Source of the DNA: Oscillospiraceae bacterium
GTDB lineage: Bacteria; Bacillota; Clostridia; Oscillospirales; Oscillospiraceae
Assembly: GCA_902766215.1 (NCBI GenBank)
Contig: CACXCV010000014.1
Span: 1 to 5,228, forward strand
Reading direction: 5' to 3'
DNA: 5,228 nt
Position numbers and translations under genes: made by a program. The notes under the pieces were generated by a model, which was given only the letters and a program-made list of their open reading frames with translations, was not told where the DNA came from and made no database searches. Positions 1 to 4,976 of the stretch are shown piece by piece. Numbering within the stretch: position 1 is the stretch's first letter; each line of letters starts with the position of its first letter.

Positions 1-132
1 GAGAGCTTGCCGGAAACATTGTCCTCATAGATGCGCTCAAAGAGACCGTCCAATTCTTCGTCACGGGCAAGGAGCGTTTTCAGCTCTTTTCCCTTCCATC
101 ACTTTGGAAACAATATCGGTAAAATCGCTCAT
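1..132 (-). pseudogene. Broken mobile-element gene: short 5' start joined to a serine recombinase C-terminal fragment (partial)
   Basis: The ATG at 130-132 follows a strong AAGGAGG ribosome-binding site and overlaps the stop of the upstream gene as ATGA. The frame starts MSDFTDIVSKVMEGK and then stops at 61-63, giving only 23 residues. If the four-A run (plus-strand tttt, 87-90) is read as three A, the frame continues to base 1 with ELKTLLARDEEL and FERIYEDNVSGKLS. The second block resembles the region after the recombinase domain of large serine recombinases, where 'LYEDNVxGKLSDERF'-like segments are common. Those enzymes do not begin with MSDFTDIV, and a recombinase N-terminal catalytic domain would not fit in the few residues before this block. 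I infer that a deletion joined the start of one element gene to the 3' part of a recombinase gene. The gene leaves the window at the left. The family call rests on memory of the motif, without an alignment. Confidence 0.55.
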
Positions 133-140
133 AGGCTTTC

Positions 141-149
141 TCCCTCCTT
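141..149 (-). promoter_or_regulatory. Strong ribosome-binding site for the broken gene starting at 132
   Basis: The minus strand reads AAGGAGGGA, eight nt before the ATG at 130-132. It is a near-perfect Shine-Dalgarno sequence lying inside the 3' end of the upstream replication gene. It fixes the start of the truncated downstream gene and shows that the two were translationally coupled (stop and start overlap as ATGA). Confidence 0.7.
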
Positions 150-387
150 GCAGGTGTAATCAGGGATGCCCTGTTTGGGGACACCCTTTGTTTTATCGTT
201 CTCTGCCCACCGTCTGAGGGTGGCAGCGTGATTCTGATAGCTTCTACCCGTGGATTCCATGTAGGAGGACAGCTCGGAAATGAGCCTGTCCAGTCTGTCG
301 GGAAAATCCCGCAGCAGCTCGGCATATTCACTCTCTGTCAGGAAAACATTCTCATACCGCCTGTATGCGGCGGGCGCGGTCCTCTCT

Positions 388-432
388 CTACTCAGGTGGT
401 TCTGATTCAGGTTGCTACTACTCAGGTTGTTA
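388..432. repeat. Three tandem 15-bp repeats encoding degenerate pentapeptides
   Basis: Three adjacent 15-bp units read ctactcaggtggttc, tgattcaggttgcta and ctactcaggttgtta on the plus strand. The first and third match at 13 of their first 14 bases. The period is a multiple of three, so on the minus strand they encode the pentapeptides NNLSS, SNLNQ and NHLSR in the linker of the replication protein, just after the likely frameshift at 433-436. Copy number could change without breaking the frame. Confidence 0.7.
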
Positions 433-576
433 GGGGACAGTTTTCTTTCTCAATGGAGGAAGGATTTCTGTCTGTCACTTGGAACGTTTTCTGTCCGTCT
501 GGCGGCAGCTTCACATAGATGCAGTTCGGCATATTTTGCCATTGACGGTTTTATCTATGATCTTGCAAATATCTCA

Positions 577-807
577 AGAGAAACGAAGCCCACTTTTATG
601 CTTGGCATACTCGGCAACAGCGAAAGAAAACGCAGATTTTCCACCCTAATCGCAACACTTGAATTTGGGTATAGAAAAAGGCGGCTGTCTGAAAAACAGT
701 CGCCCGAAAAGGGGATATATACAAGTTATTCGCTACTCGTCCGCCTTGAAAACCGTTGATATTACTGGCTTTTTCAAAAAGTTCTGTATCACCACTCGCA
801 TCAAATC
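577..807. other. Gene-free junction between the mobile-element relic and the sugar-utilisation cluster
   Basis: No gene with a credible start, ribosome-binding site and recognisable product is visible on either strand. From 577 to 645 the minus strand may still hold decayed coding sequence of the replication gene. A hairpin with a T tract on the minus strand sits at 675-704. The plus-strand frame open across this area and ending at 759 has no ribosome-binding site and no family I recognise, and it runs antisense to the replication remnant. A short minus-strand frame starting at 801 (22 codons, MRVVIQNFLKKPV to a TAG) also lacks support. Base composition changes within this stretch, so the edge of the inserted element probably lies here, but I find no clear attachment-site repeat. 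Confidence 0.5.
675..704 (-). terminator. Probable rho-independent terminator, minus strand
   Basis: The arms 680-688 and 696-704 can pair (GGCG, one mismatch, CTGT against ACAG, CGCC) around a 7-nt loop. Read on the minus strand, the stem is followed at once by five T (plus-strand aaaaa at 675-679). It lies downstream of the esterase, so it could end leftward transcription from the sugar cluster. On the minus strand the central position is an A-C mismatch (G-U on the plus strand), which weakens it. Confidence 0.5.
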
Positions 808-850
808 CGGCCCGTCTTCTTCCGAAGATGGGCCGCTTTCTTTTTTATTT
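808..850 (+). terminator. Strong hairpin with a T-rich tail, oriented to the plus strand
   Basis: Bases 808-819 pair with 824-835 as an uninterrupted 12-bp stem with one G-U pair (CGGCCCGTCTTC against GAAGATGGGCCG) and a TTCC tetraloop. On the plus strand CTTTCTTTTTTATTT follows, a good terminator tail. On the minus strand there is no T tract after the stem and the wobble becomes an A-C mismatch. The orientation therefore suits rightward transcription, although no plus-strand gene is visible to the left. It could protect the convergent esterase end from read-through coming out of the mobile element, or act only as a 3' stabilising hairpin for the leftward mRNA. Confidence 0.55.
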
Positions 851-910
851 GATCCGGTACAGATCGTCCGTCGTTTCGCCGGGCTGCAAATCCTGCGCGT
901 CTTCGCCTCT
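845..910 (-). other. Short protein-like open tail in frame with the esterase, after its stop codon
   Basis: Directly after the esterase stop (911-913) the same frame stays open for 21 codons and ends in TAA at 845-847, only a few bases before the hairpin at 808-835. The residues include DLQPGETTDDLYRIK, a hydrophilic and ordinary-looking C-terminus. There is no start codon or ribosome-binding site for separate translation. It could be an old C-terminal extension cut off by a recent stop, a read-through product or chance; 21 open codons are not rare in GC-rich DNA. Confidence 0.25.
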
Positions 911-1699
911 TTACAGGCCCTGCGTGGCCAGCCACTCGCCCGCCAGCGCGCTCCAGTGCGCCAGATGCGGAAAGCACTCGCGGCAGTCGTTGTTTCCGTC
1001 GGCCAGGCCGACGCCATGTTTGCCGTCGGGGAAAATGTGCAGCTCGAAGGGCACGCCATAGTCGCTCAGCTCTTTAGCCAGGGCCAGCCCGTGGCGCGGA
1101 TCGTCCGAGGTGGTCTGCCAGATGAAAAACGGCGGCGTGTCGGTGGTGATGTTCTTCTCTGCCGCCAGACAAACCCGCTCCGCCCGGCCATCGCCGAAGG
1201 GATTTTCAAACACCCGGCCCGGGAACGAAGCCGTGGCAAACGCATCATAGCAGAGCACCGCCGCGTCCGGCCGGCAGGACTGGCGCTCCACCGGGTCGTC
1301 TGCCTGCGGATTGCCCGCGTCATAGTGCGTTGCGCCGTTGGCCGAAAGCATCCCGCCGGCCGAATAGCCCAGCAGGGCAATTCTGTCGCTGATGTGCAGG
1401 TGCTCACGGTTAGCGCGCAGCAGGCGCACCGCCCGCTGGATGTCCGCCAGCGCGTCCATCCGGGTATACGGCGCCAGCCGGTAGGTCAGCACCGCCACGT
1501 TGAACCCCAGGTCCAGAAAGCGCCGCGCCGTGTGAAAGCCCTCGTGTCCGGCACGCATGACAAAACCGCCGCCGTGGGAGACAATCACCGTGCCGCGCAG
1601 CTGCTCACACGGGGTGTTTTTCTGCTCTTCGTCGGTCCAGATGATCTCGCCCGAGGCCAGAACCCGGTCCAGCACCGCCAGATTTGCCGAAAACTCCAT
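911..1699 (-). CDS. Alpha/beta-hydrolase fold esterase (acyl/acetyl esterase type)
   Basis: This 262-residue serine hydrolase probably cleaves an ester bond. HGGGF at residues 42-46 forms the oxyanion hole. GYSAGG at 111-116 is the nucleophile elbow with Ser113. The acid is Asp199 or Asp200 in TSDDP, and the base is His228 in KHGVGLA. The layout and length match the carbohydrate-esterase-like branch of the family (BD-FAE / acetyl-xylan-esterase relatives), where GVPFELHIFPDGKHG is a typical stretch before the catalytic His. No signal peptide or membrane segment is visible, so it is probably cytoplasmic. The start is supported by AAGGCGG about eight nt upstream. It is the third gene of the leftward cluster, 73 nt after GH32, with no convincing terminator or promoter between them. 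I infer a role in removing acyl groups from imported sugars; the substrate cannot be read from sequence. An in-frame 21-codon tail follows its stop. Confidence 0.85.
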   Translation of the reverse strand: MEFSANLAVLDRVLASGEIIWTDEEQKNTPCEQLRGTVIVSHGGGFVMRAGHEGFHTARRFLDLGFNVAVLTYRLAPYTRMDALADIQRAVRLLRANREHLHISDRIALLGYSAGGMLSANGATHYDAGNPQADDPVERQSCRPDAAVLCYDAFATASFPGRVFENPFGDGRAERVCLAAEKNITTDTPPFFIWQTTSDDPRHGLALAKELSDYGVPFELHIFPDGKHGVGLADGNNDCRECFPHLAHWSALAGEWLATQGL

Positions 1700-1772
1700 T
1701 GAGGATTCCGCCTTTTATTATAATTGATTGATCGCAGGCGCTTTGCTCCTGCTCATTGCACATTCCGCGGTT

Positions 1773-3356
1773 TCAGCCTGTGCTCTGCGGCCAGACGGAC
1801 CGCAGACGGCTCAGCGTTCCCTCCGGTCGGCAATGCTCCTGCGTCAGAATCTCCAGCCCCCGTTTGCCGGGGTCCAGCGGCGTGTTGAGCCCGCAGTGAA
1901 ACCGCCCGCAGAACAGCTCCACGCTGCCATGGTCGGCCAGGATCCGCAGCGGCGCAGACGGCTCCGGCAGGGCATAGATCCCGTCCGGAAACACCAGCTC
2001 GCGCCCGCCCTTTTGCAGCAGCACCGGCACGCCGCGCAGGCGCAGCAGCAACCGCCCCTCCGGGCTGTCAAAGCCCGGACGCAGCTCCAGATCCAGCGCG
2101 TCGCCCTCAAAGCCGTCCAGCGCCGGGTCGTCCAGCGCCACAGTCTGCTCCCGCAGCGTTTTCACCGCCTCCACCGGCGCGGCAGACAGGCGCGGCCCCT
2201 CGGCGGTGGTTTCCAGCGACAGCCGCCAGGGCAGGCTCATGCAGCTGGAAAACGGCATGGCCGGAAAGACGGTCGGCATCCAATAGAGCTGGATTTCTTC
2301 CCCCCGCGGCAGGCCGGAAAAGGTCTGCGGAGCATACAGCGCCGCGCGGGTGAACACCTTTCCCTGTCCCTCCGGCTGCGCCGGGCCGCGGATCAGCTCC
2401 GTCTCCGCGATAAAGCGCCGGCCCGCAAAGCGCCCCACCAGATAGTTCTCCGGCGAGCCGAACAGCACCCATTTAGGCTGCCGCGGGTCGCCGTCCAGAA
2501 ACAGCTCAAACAGGTCCGGGCACTCCGCCGTAAACGGCAGCGTCAGCGTTTCGCCCCGCTGCCAATGAAGCAGATCGTCGGAATAGAGCAGTGCATAGTC
2601 GTTCTTCTCCAGATAGAGCGCCATCACCCAGCAGCCGGCGTCCGCTACCCAGCGCACCTTGGGGTCGCGGTTCATGGGCACAAACTCGTCCAGCACGCAG
2701 CCGCGCTTGTCAAAGTGTTCGCCGCCGTCCAGGCTGACGGCGATGCACTGCCGCGCCCGTCCGCGGTCGGATGGATAGCGCGCGCCGGTCGCGGTGTAAA
2801 ACAGCACAAGGGGCGGGTGCTCGCCGGTTTGCAGGCCGGAGGTGTTGTTCCAGTCCACCACGCCGCTGCCGGAATAGATCAGCCCATCCTCCTCCGAGGG
2901 GCGCAGCGGCGGCTGCCGCTCGGTCCAGTGGAGCAGGTCGCGGCTGACCGCCCAGCCCCAGTGCGTGTTGCCATGGCGCAGGCCATAGGGGTTCAGCTGG
3001 AAAAACATATGGTACAGCCCGTTATAATACAGCAGGCCGTTGGGGTCGTTGTGAAAGCCGCACCGGGGCGTGAAATGCACTGCCGGGCGCAGCGCCTCGC
3101 CATAGGCCGTGCCGCCCTGCCGCGTTTCGCCAAACACCGCCAGCGCAGCCAGCGCCCGGGACGCGTCCTCTGCGCAGCCCGCAAAGCGCAGAGCGTATTC
3201 CTCCCTGCTGCCGCCGGGCAGCGGAAGCTCTGCCCACATCTGTGCCGGCTGGCCGATGGACAGCAGCTGTTCGTCCAGCAGCACGCCGTTGCGGTACAGC
3301 CGGGTGCGCACCGCCGGAGCATCCGGGCGGATGGGCAGGCTGCAATATCTGAGCAT
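1773..3356 (-). CDS. GH32 beta-fructosidase (cytoplasmic sucrose / fructo-oligosaccharide hydrolase)
   Basis: This 527-residue family 32 glycoside hydrolase releases fructose from sucrose or short fructans. The catalytic landmarks are intact: NDPNG at 103-107 (nucleophile Asp104), RDP at 230-232 (transition-state stabiliser Asp231) and ECPDLFEL at 278-285 (acid/base Glu278). Supporting motifs are HWGWAVSRDLLHW (132-144), FYTA (186-189) and YAPQTF (341-346). The C-terminal beta-sandwich carries ADHGSVELFCG (474-484). About 90 residues precede the five-bladed propeller, forming a small beta-rich N-terminal region seen in some clostridial members. There is no signal peptide, so it acts on imported sugar. 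The sucrose box reads GFHNDPNG where many members have GW(M/L)NDPNG. The start follows GGGGAGGGG six nt upstream, and the gene begins 18 nt after the serine hydrolase stop, implying co-translation. Invertase, levanase and sucrose-6-phosphate hydrolase activities cannot be separated from sequence alone. Confidence 0.92.
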   Translation of the reverse strand: MLRYCSLPIRPDAPAVRTRLYRNGVLLDEQLLSIGQPAQMWAELPLPGGSREEYALRFAGCAEDASRALAALAVFGETRQGGTAYGEALRPAVHFTPRCGFHNDPNGLLYYNGLYHMFFQLNPYGLRHGNTHWGWAVSRDLLHWTERQPPLRPSEEDGLIYSGSGVVDWNNTSGLQTGEHPPLVLFYTATGARYPSDRGRARQCIAVSLDGGEHFDKRGCVLDEFVPMNRDPKVRWVADAGCWVMALYLEKNDYALLYSDDLLHWQRGETLTLPFTAECPDLFELFLDGDPRQPKWVLFGSPENYLVGRFAGRRFIAETELIRGPAQPEGQGKVFTRAALYAPQTFSGLPRGEEIQLYWMPTVFPAMPFSSCMSLPWRLSLETTAEGPRLSAAPVEAVKTLREQTVALDDPALDGFEGDALDLELRPGFDSPEGRLLLRLRGVPVLLQKGGRELVFPDGIYALPEPSAPLRILADHGSVELFCGRFHCGLNTPLDPGKRGLEILTQEHCRPEGTLSRLRSVWPQSTG

Positions 3357-3362
3357 TCCGAT

Positions 3363-3371
3363 CCCCTCCCC
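3363..3371 (-). promoter_or_regulatory. Ribosome-binding site of the GH32 gene
   Basis: The minus strand reads GGGGAGGGG, six nt before the ATG at 3354-3356 and three nt after the serine hydrolase stop (3375-3377). The whole initiation signal fits in the 18-nt gap, which supports a shared mRNA and the chosen start. Confidence 0.65.
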
Positions 3372-3374
3372 TTT

Positions 3375-4880
3375 TTATTGCCGCACGGCCGCAACCGGCT
3401 CGGGCGCGCGGCCGAACAGCCCGCCGGGCTGGAGAATGGTCAGCCGGTCGCCGTCAAAGCAGAACCGCAGCGTCCGCTCATTGCAGGTTTCGATCATACG
3501 CATGGTCAGAGCAAAGCAGCGCTCGTCCTCCCAGCAGCCGCTGCACAGCGCAGTGGACGGCAGGCCGCCCAACTCGTTTTCGCAGCGCGAACCGTCCATG
3601 GCAATGCGCAGCGTCTGGCACCGCCCATCCTGCAGCGCAGCAGCCAGCAGGCAGCGGTTGTCCGCAAAGGAGAACGCCAGCGTCTCTACCGCGGCCGGCC
3701 GCGCACCGCCGCTCATCATCACGCCCATGCCATACTCCGCCAGGGTGAGATAGCCCCCGGTCACGGCATAGCACGCGCCCTCCAGCTGCGGCTGGAAGGG
3801 GGATTGAGGGCTGCGGCGCGGCGCAGGCAGCGCCAGCATGGCCATCCGGCGGGCCAGATGGGCCGCCGCCGCGGGATCCTCGGGCAGCGTCTCTACCGCC
3901 GCTTCAGGCAGGGAATCCAGCCACTCCCAGATGGTGTCCAGCACCCGCTGGGGGACGGCACTGCCCGTGCCGCCGGAAGCATTTTCCGTGATGGCAAGGA
4001 TCATGTCCCGCTCCGGGAACACAATGGTAAACTGACCCATGGCCCCGTCGGCCCGGTAGACGCCCTTGGGCCGGCACATCCAGAGCTGAAAGCCATAACC
4101 CACAAAGTTGTCCTCCGCCGGCGGGTTGACGGCCCGCTCGGTGGACGAGTCATTCTGGCTGGTGGTGGCCAGGCGGACATAGTCCTCGGCCAGGATCCGC
4201 TCGCCGTCCCACACGCCGCCGTCGGCATAGAGCTTCATCAGGCGCAGGTTGTCCTCTGTGGTAGCATACAGGCCGCCGCCGCCGACCTCCATTCCGTCGG
4301 GCATGCACAGCCAGCGCAGATTGTCGGCGTCGATGCCGATTTTGTCAAACAGGCGGGGCTTGAGATAGTCGTGCAGGCCCAGACCAGTCAGCCTGCGGAT
4401 GATGGCGCCCAGCAGCGTCGAGCCGGTGGAGTTGTACATAAAGGCCGTGCCGGGGACGTGGTTGACCGGCGTGGCCAGAAATTCGCGGATCCAGTCCACG
4501 CTGGGGCGGGGCATGGTGTCCATGCCGCAGCCCATGCACAGCACGTCGCGCACGGTCAGCTTCTGCAGATTTTCCGAGGGATGCGCCGGCGCTTCGTCGC
4601 AGAAGATGTCAATCACCCGGTCGCTGAGCTTCAGCAGGCCCTCGGTATAGGCGATGCCCACCGCCGTGGCGGCATAGGTCTTGGTGTGGGACTGTAGTCC
4701 GTGGCGGATGCCGGGCGCATAGGGCGCCCACCAGCCCTCGGCAAACACCTTGCCGCGGCGCATGAGCATCAGGCCGTGCGGCTCGGTCCAGCCCTCCTCC
4801 AGCCGGTCAAGCAGCCGCTCCACCGCCCCGGACGGCACGCCCACCGACTCGGGCGTCACGCGCGGAAATTCGTTTCGCAT
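3375..4880 (-). CDS. Serine hydrolase of the class C beta-lactamase / esterase family VIII fold
   Basis: This 501-residue protein has the penicillin-binding-protein-like serine hydrolase fold. SHTK at 64-67 supplies nucleophile Ser64 and base Lys67. The second motif is YNS at 149-151. The third, lysine-rich in true beta-lactamases, is replaced by DGAMGQF (278-284) followed by PERDMILAI, as in many esterase- or peptidase-like relatives. The catalytic domain spans about residues 5-325; the remaining 175 form a beta-rich C-terminal region of unknown role. It has no signal peptide and many cysteines, which argues for the cytoplasm and against antibiotic resistance or cell-wall work. The start is supported by an AAAGGGGAAAG stretch upstream and by the typical opening PRVTPESVGV. 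It is the first gene after the terminator behind sucrose phosphorylase and is tightly linked to GH32 (18-nt gap). I infer an esterase acting on a substituted sugar or glycoside; the substrate is unknown. Confidence 0.88.
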   Translation of the reverse strand: MRNEFPRVTPESVGVPSGAVERLLDRLEEGWTEPHGLMLMRRGKVFAEGWWAPYAPGIRHGLQSHTKTYAATAVGIAYTEGLLKLSDRVIDIFCDEAPAHPSENLQKLTVRDVLCMGCGMDTMPRPSVDWIREFLATPVNHVPGTAFMYNSTGSTLLGAIIRRLTGLGLHDYLKPRLFDKIGIDADNLRWLCMPDGMEVGGGGLYATTEDNLRLMKLYADGGVWDGERILAEDYVRLATTSQNDSSTERAVNPPAEDNFVGYGFQLWMCRPKGVYRADGAMGQFTIVFPERDMILAITENASGGTGSAVPQRVLDTIWEWLDSLPEAAVETLPEDPAAAAHLARRMAMLALPAPRRSPQSPFQPQLEGACYAVTGGYLTLAEYGMGVMMSGGARPAAVETLAFSFADNRCLLAAALQDGRCQTLRIAMDGSRCENELGGLPSTALCSGCWEDERCFALTMRMIETCNERTLRFCFDGDRLTILQPGGLFGRAPEPVAAVRQ

Positions 4881-4919
4881 CCGTTCTTTCCCCTTTCCAT
4901 CGTTTTTGTGTCCAATTTT

Positions 4920-4969
4920 AAAAAGCGGCAGGACTCCTTGGTTTGCGCCAGAGCAGCCCTGCCGTTTTT
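4920..4969 (-). terminator. Bidirectional-type terminator between sucrose phosphorylase and the serine hydrolase gene
   Basis: CGGCAGG (4926-4932) pairs with CCTGCCG (4958-4964). Inside, CTC pairs with GAG and TGG with CCA around a tttgcg loop, giving a long interrupted stem. A tracts and T tracts flank it on both sides, so the minus strand ends in CTTTTT and the plus strand in TTTTTC. It starts eight nt after the sucrose phosphorylase stop and lies 39 nt before the serine hydrolase start. Leftward transcripts from sucrose phosphorylase would stop or be attenuated here. No clear promoter for the downstream genes is visible in the remaining gap, so partial read-through is possible. Confidence 0.7.
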
Positions 4970-4976
4970 CTGTTTT

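Larger units (their letters stand above)
129..573 (-). pseudogene. Decayed replication-initiation / replisome-organizer-type protein of a mobile element
   Basis: The 3' part is open from 440 to the TGA at 129-131 (103 residues). It holds YENVFLTESEYAELL, then helix-rich FPDRLDRLISELSSYM, SYQNHAATLRRWAEND and a final KEGESL. This is the C-terminal pattern I associate with replisome-organizer proteins of Firmicute conjugative elements and phages. Upstream, the coding sense continues in another frame (NMPNCIYVKLPPDGQ, then VTDRNPSSIEKENCP, about 541-434). One extra C in the CCCC run at 433-436 would restore it. A third frame (541-573, DICKIIDKTVN) joins if AATGG near 541 was once AATTGG. Beyond it is an in-frame TGA at 574-576, and the same frame stays open to 645 (for example FAVAEYAKHKSG). 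The N-terminal DNA-binding part is not identifiable. The protein would have started replication of the element; as written it cannot be made. The downstream start at 132 overlaps its stop. Homopolymer sequencing errors are an alternative to true decay. Confidence 0.6.

Noticed and set aside
84..93. Programmed frameshifting at the GGGAAAAGAG site
   Set aside because: The shift needed is +1, and the bases do not form a canonical -1 slippery heptamer in the zero frame or a known +1 signal; decay or sequencing error is simpler.
80..331. An 83-codon minus-strand open frame
   Set aside because: It is an alternative frame of the replication-protein remnant and the start of the next gene; the true frames carry the family-like sequence.
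412..759. A 115-codon plus-strand open frame in the AT-richer region
   Set aside because: It has no ribosome-binding site or known motif and overlaps minus-strand sequence with clear replication-protein similarity.
768..782. An inverted repeat ctttttcaaaaag as a hairpin
   Set aside because: It is A/T only apart from the end pair and has almost no loop, so it would not be stable.
659..1702. A 347-codon plus-strand open frame
   Set aside because: Most of it is antisense to the esterase, the product is low-complexity and Arg/Val/Gln rich, and no family motif or ribosome-binding site is present.
1715..1725. A TATAAT hexamer upstream of the esterase as a promoter -10 box
   Set aside because: No -35 element lies at the right distance, and transcription from it would start inside or after the ribosome-binding site, leaving an unusable leader.
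1728..4697. A 989-codon open frame on the plus strand
   Set aside because: It lies entirely antisense to the GH32 and serine hydrolase genes, both with intact catalytic motifs. Its product is a run of Arg, Gln, His, Ala and Pro without recognisable domains, the usual result of GC-rich codon bias on the opposite strand. No ribosome-binding site supports its start.
3375..4880. A beta-lactam resistance gene
   Set aside because: It lacks a signal peptide and the KTG motif of true class C beta-lactamases, and it sits in a sugar cluster; only the fold family is shared.
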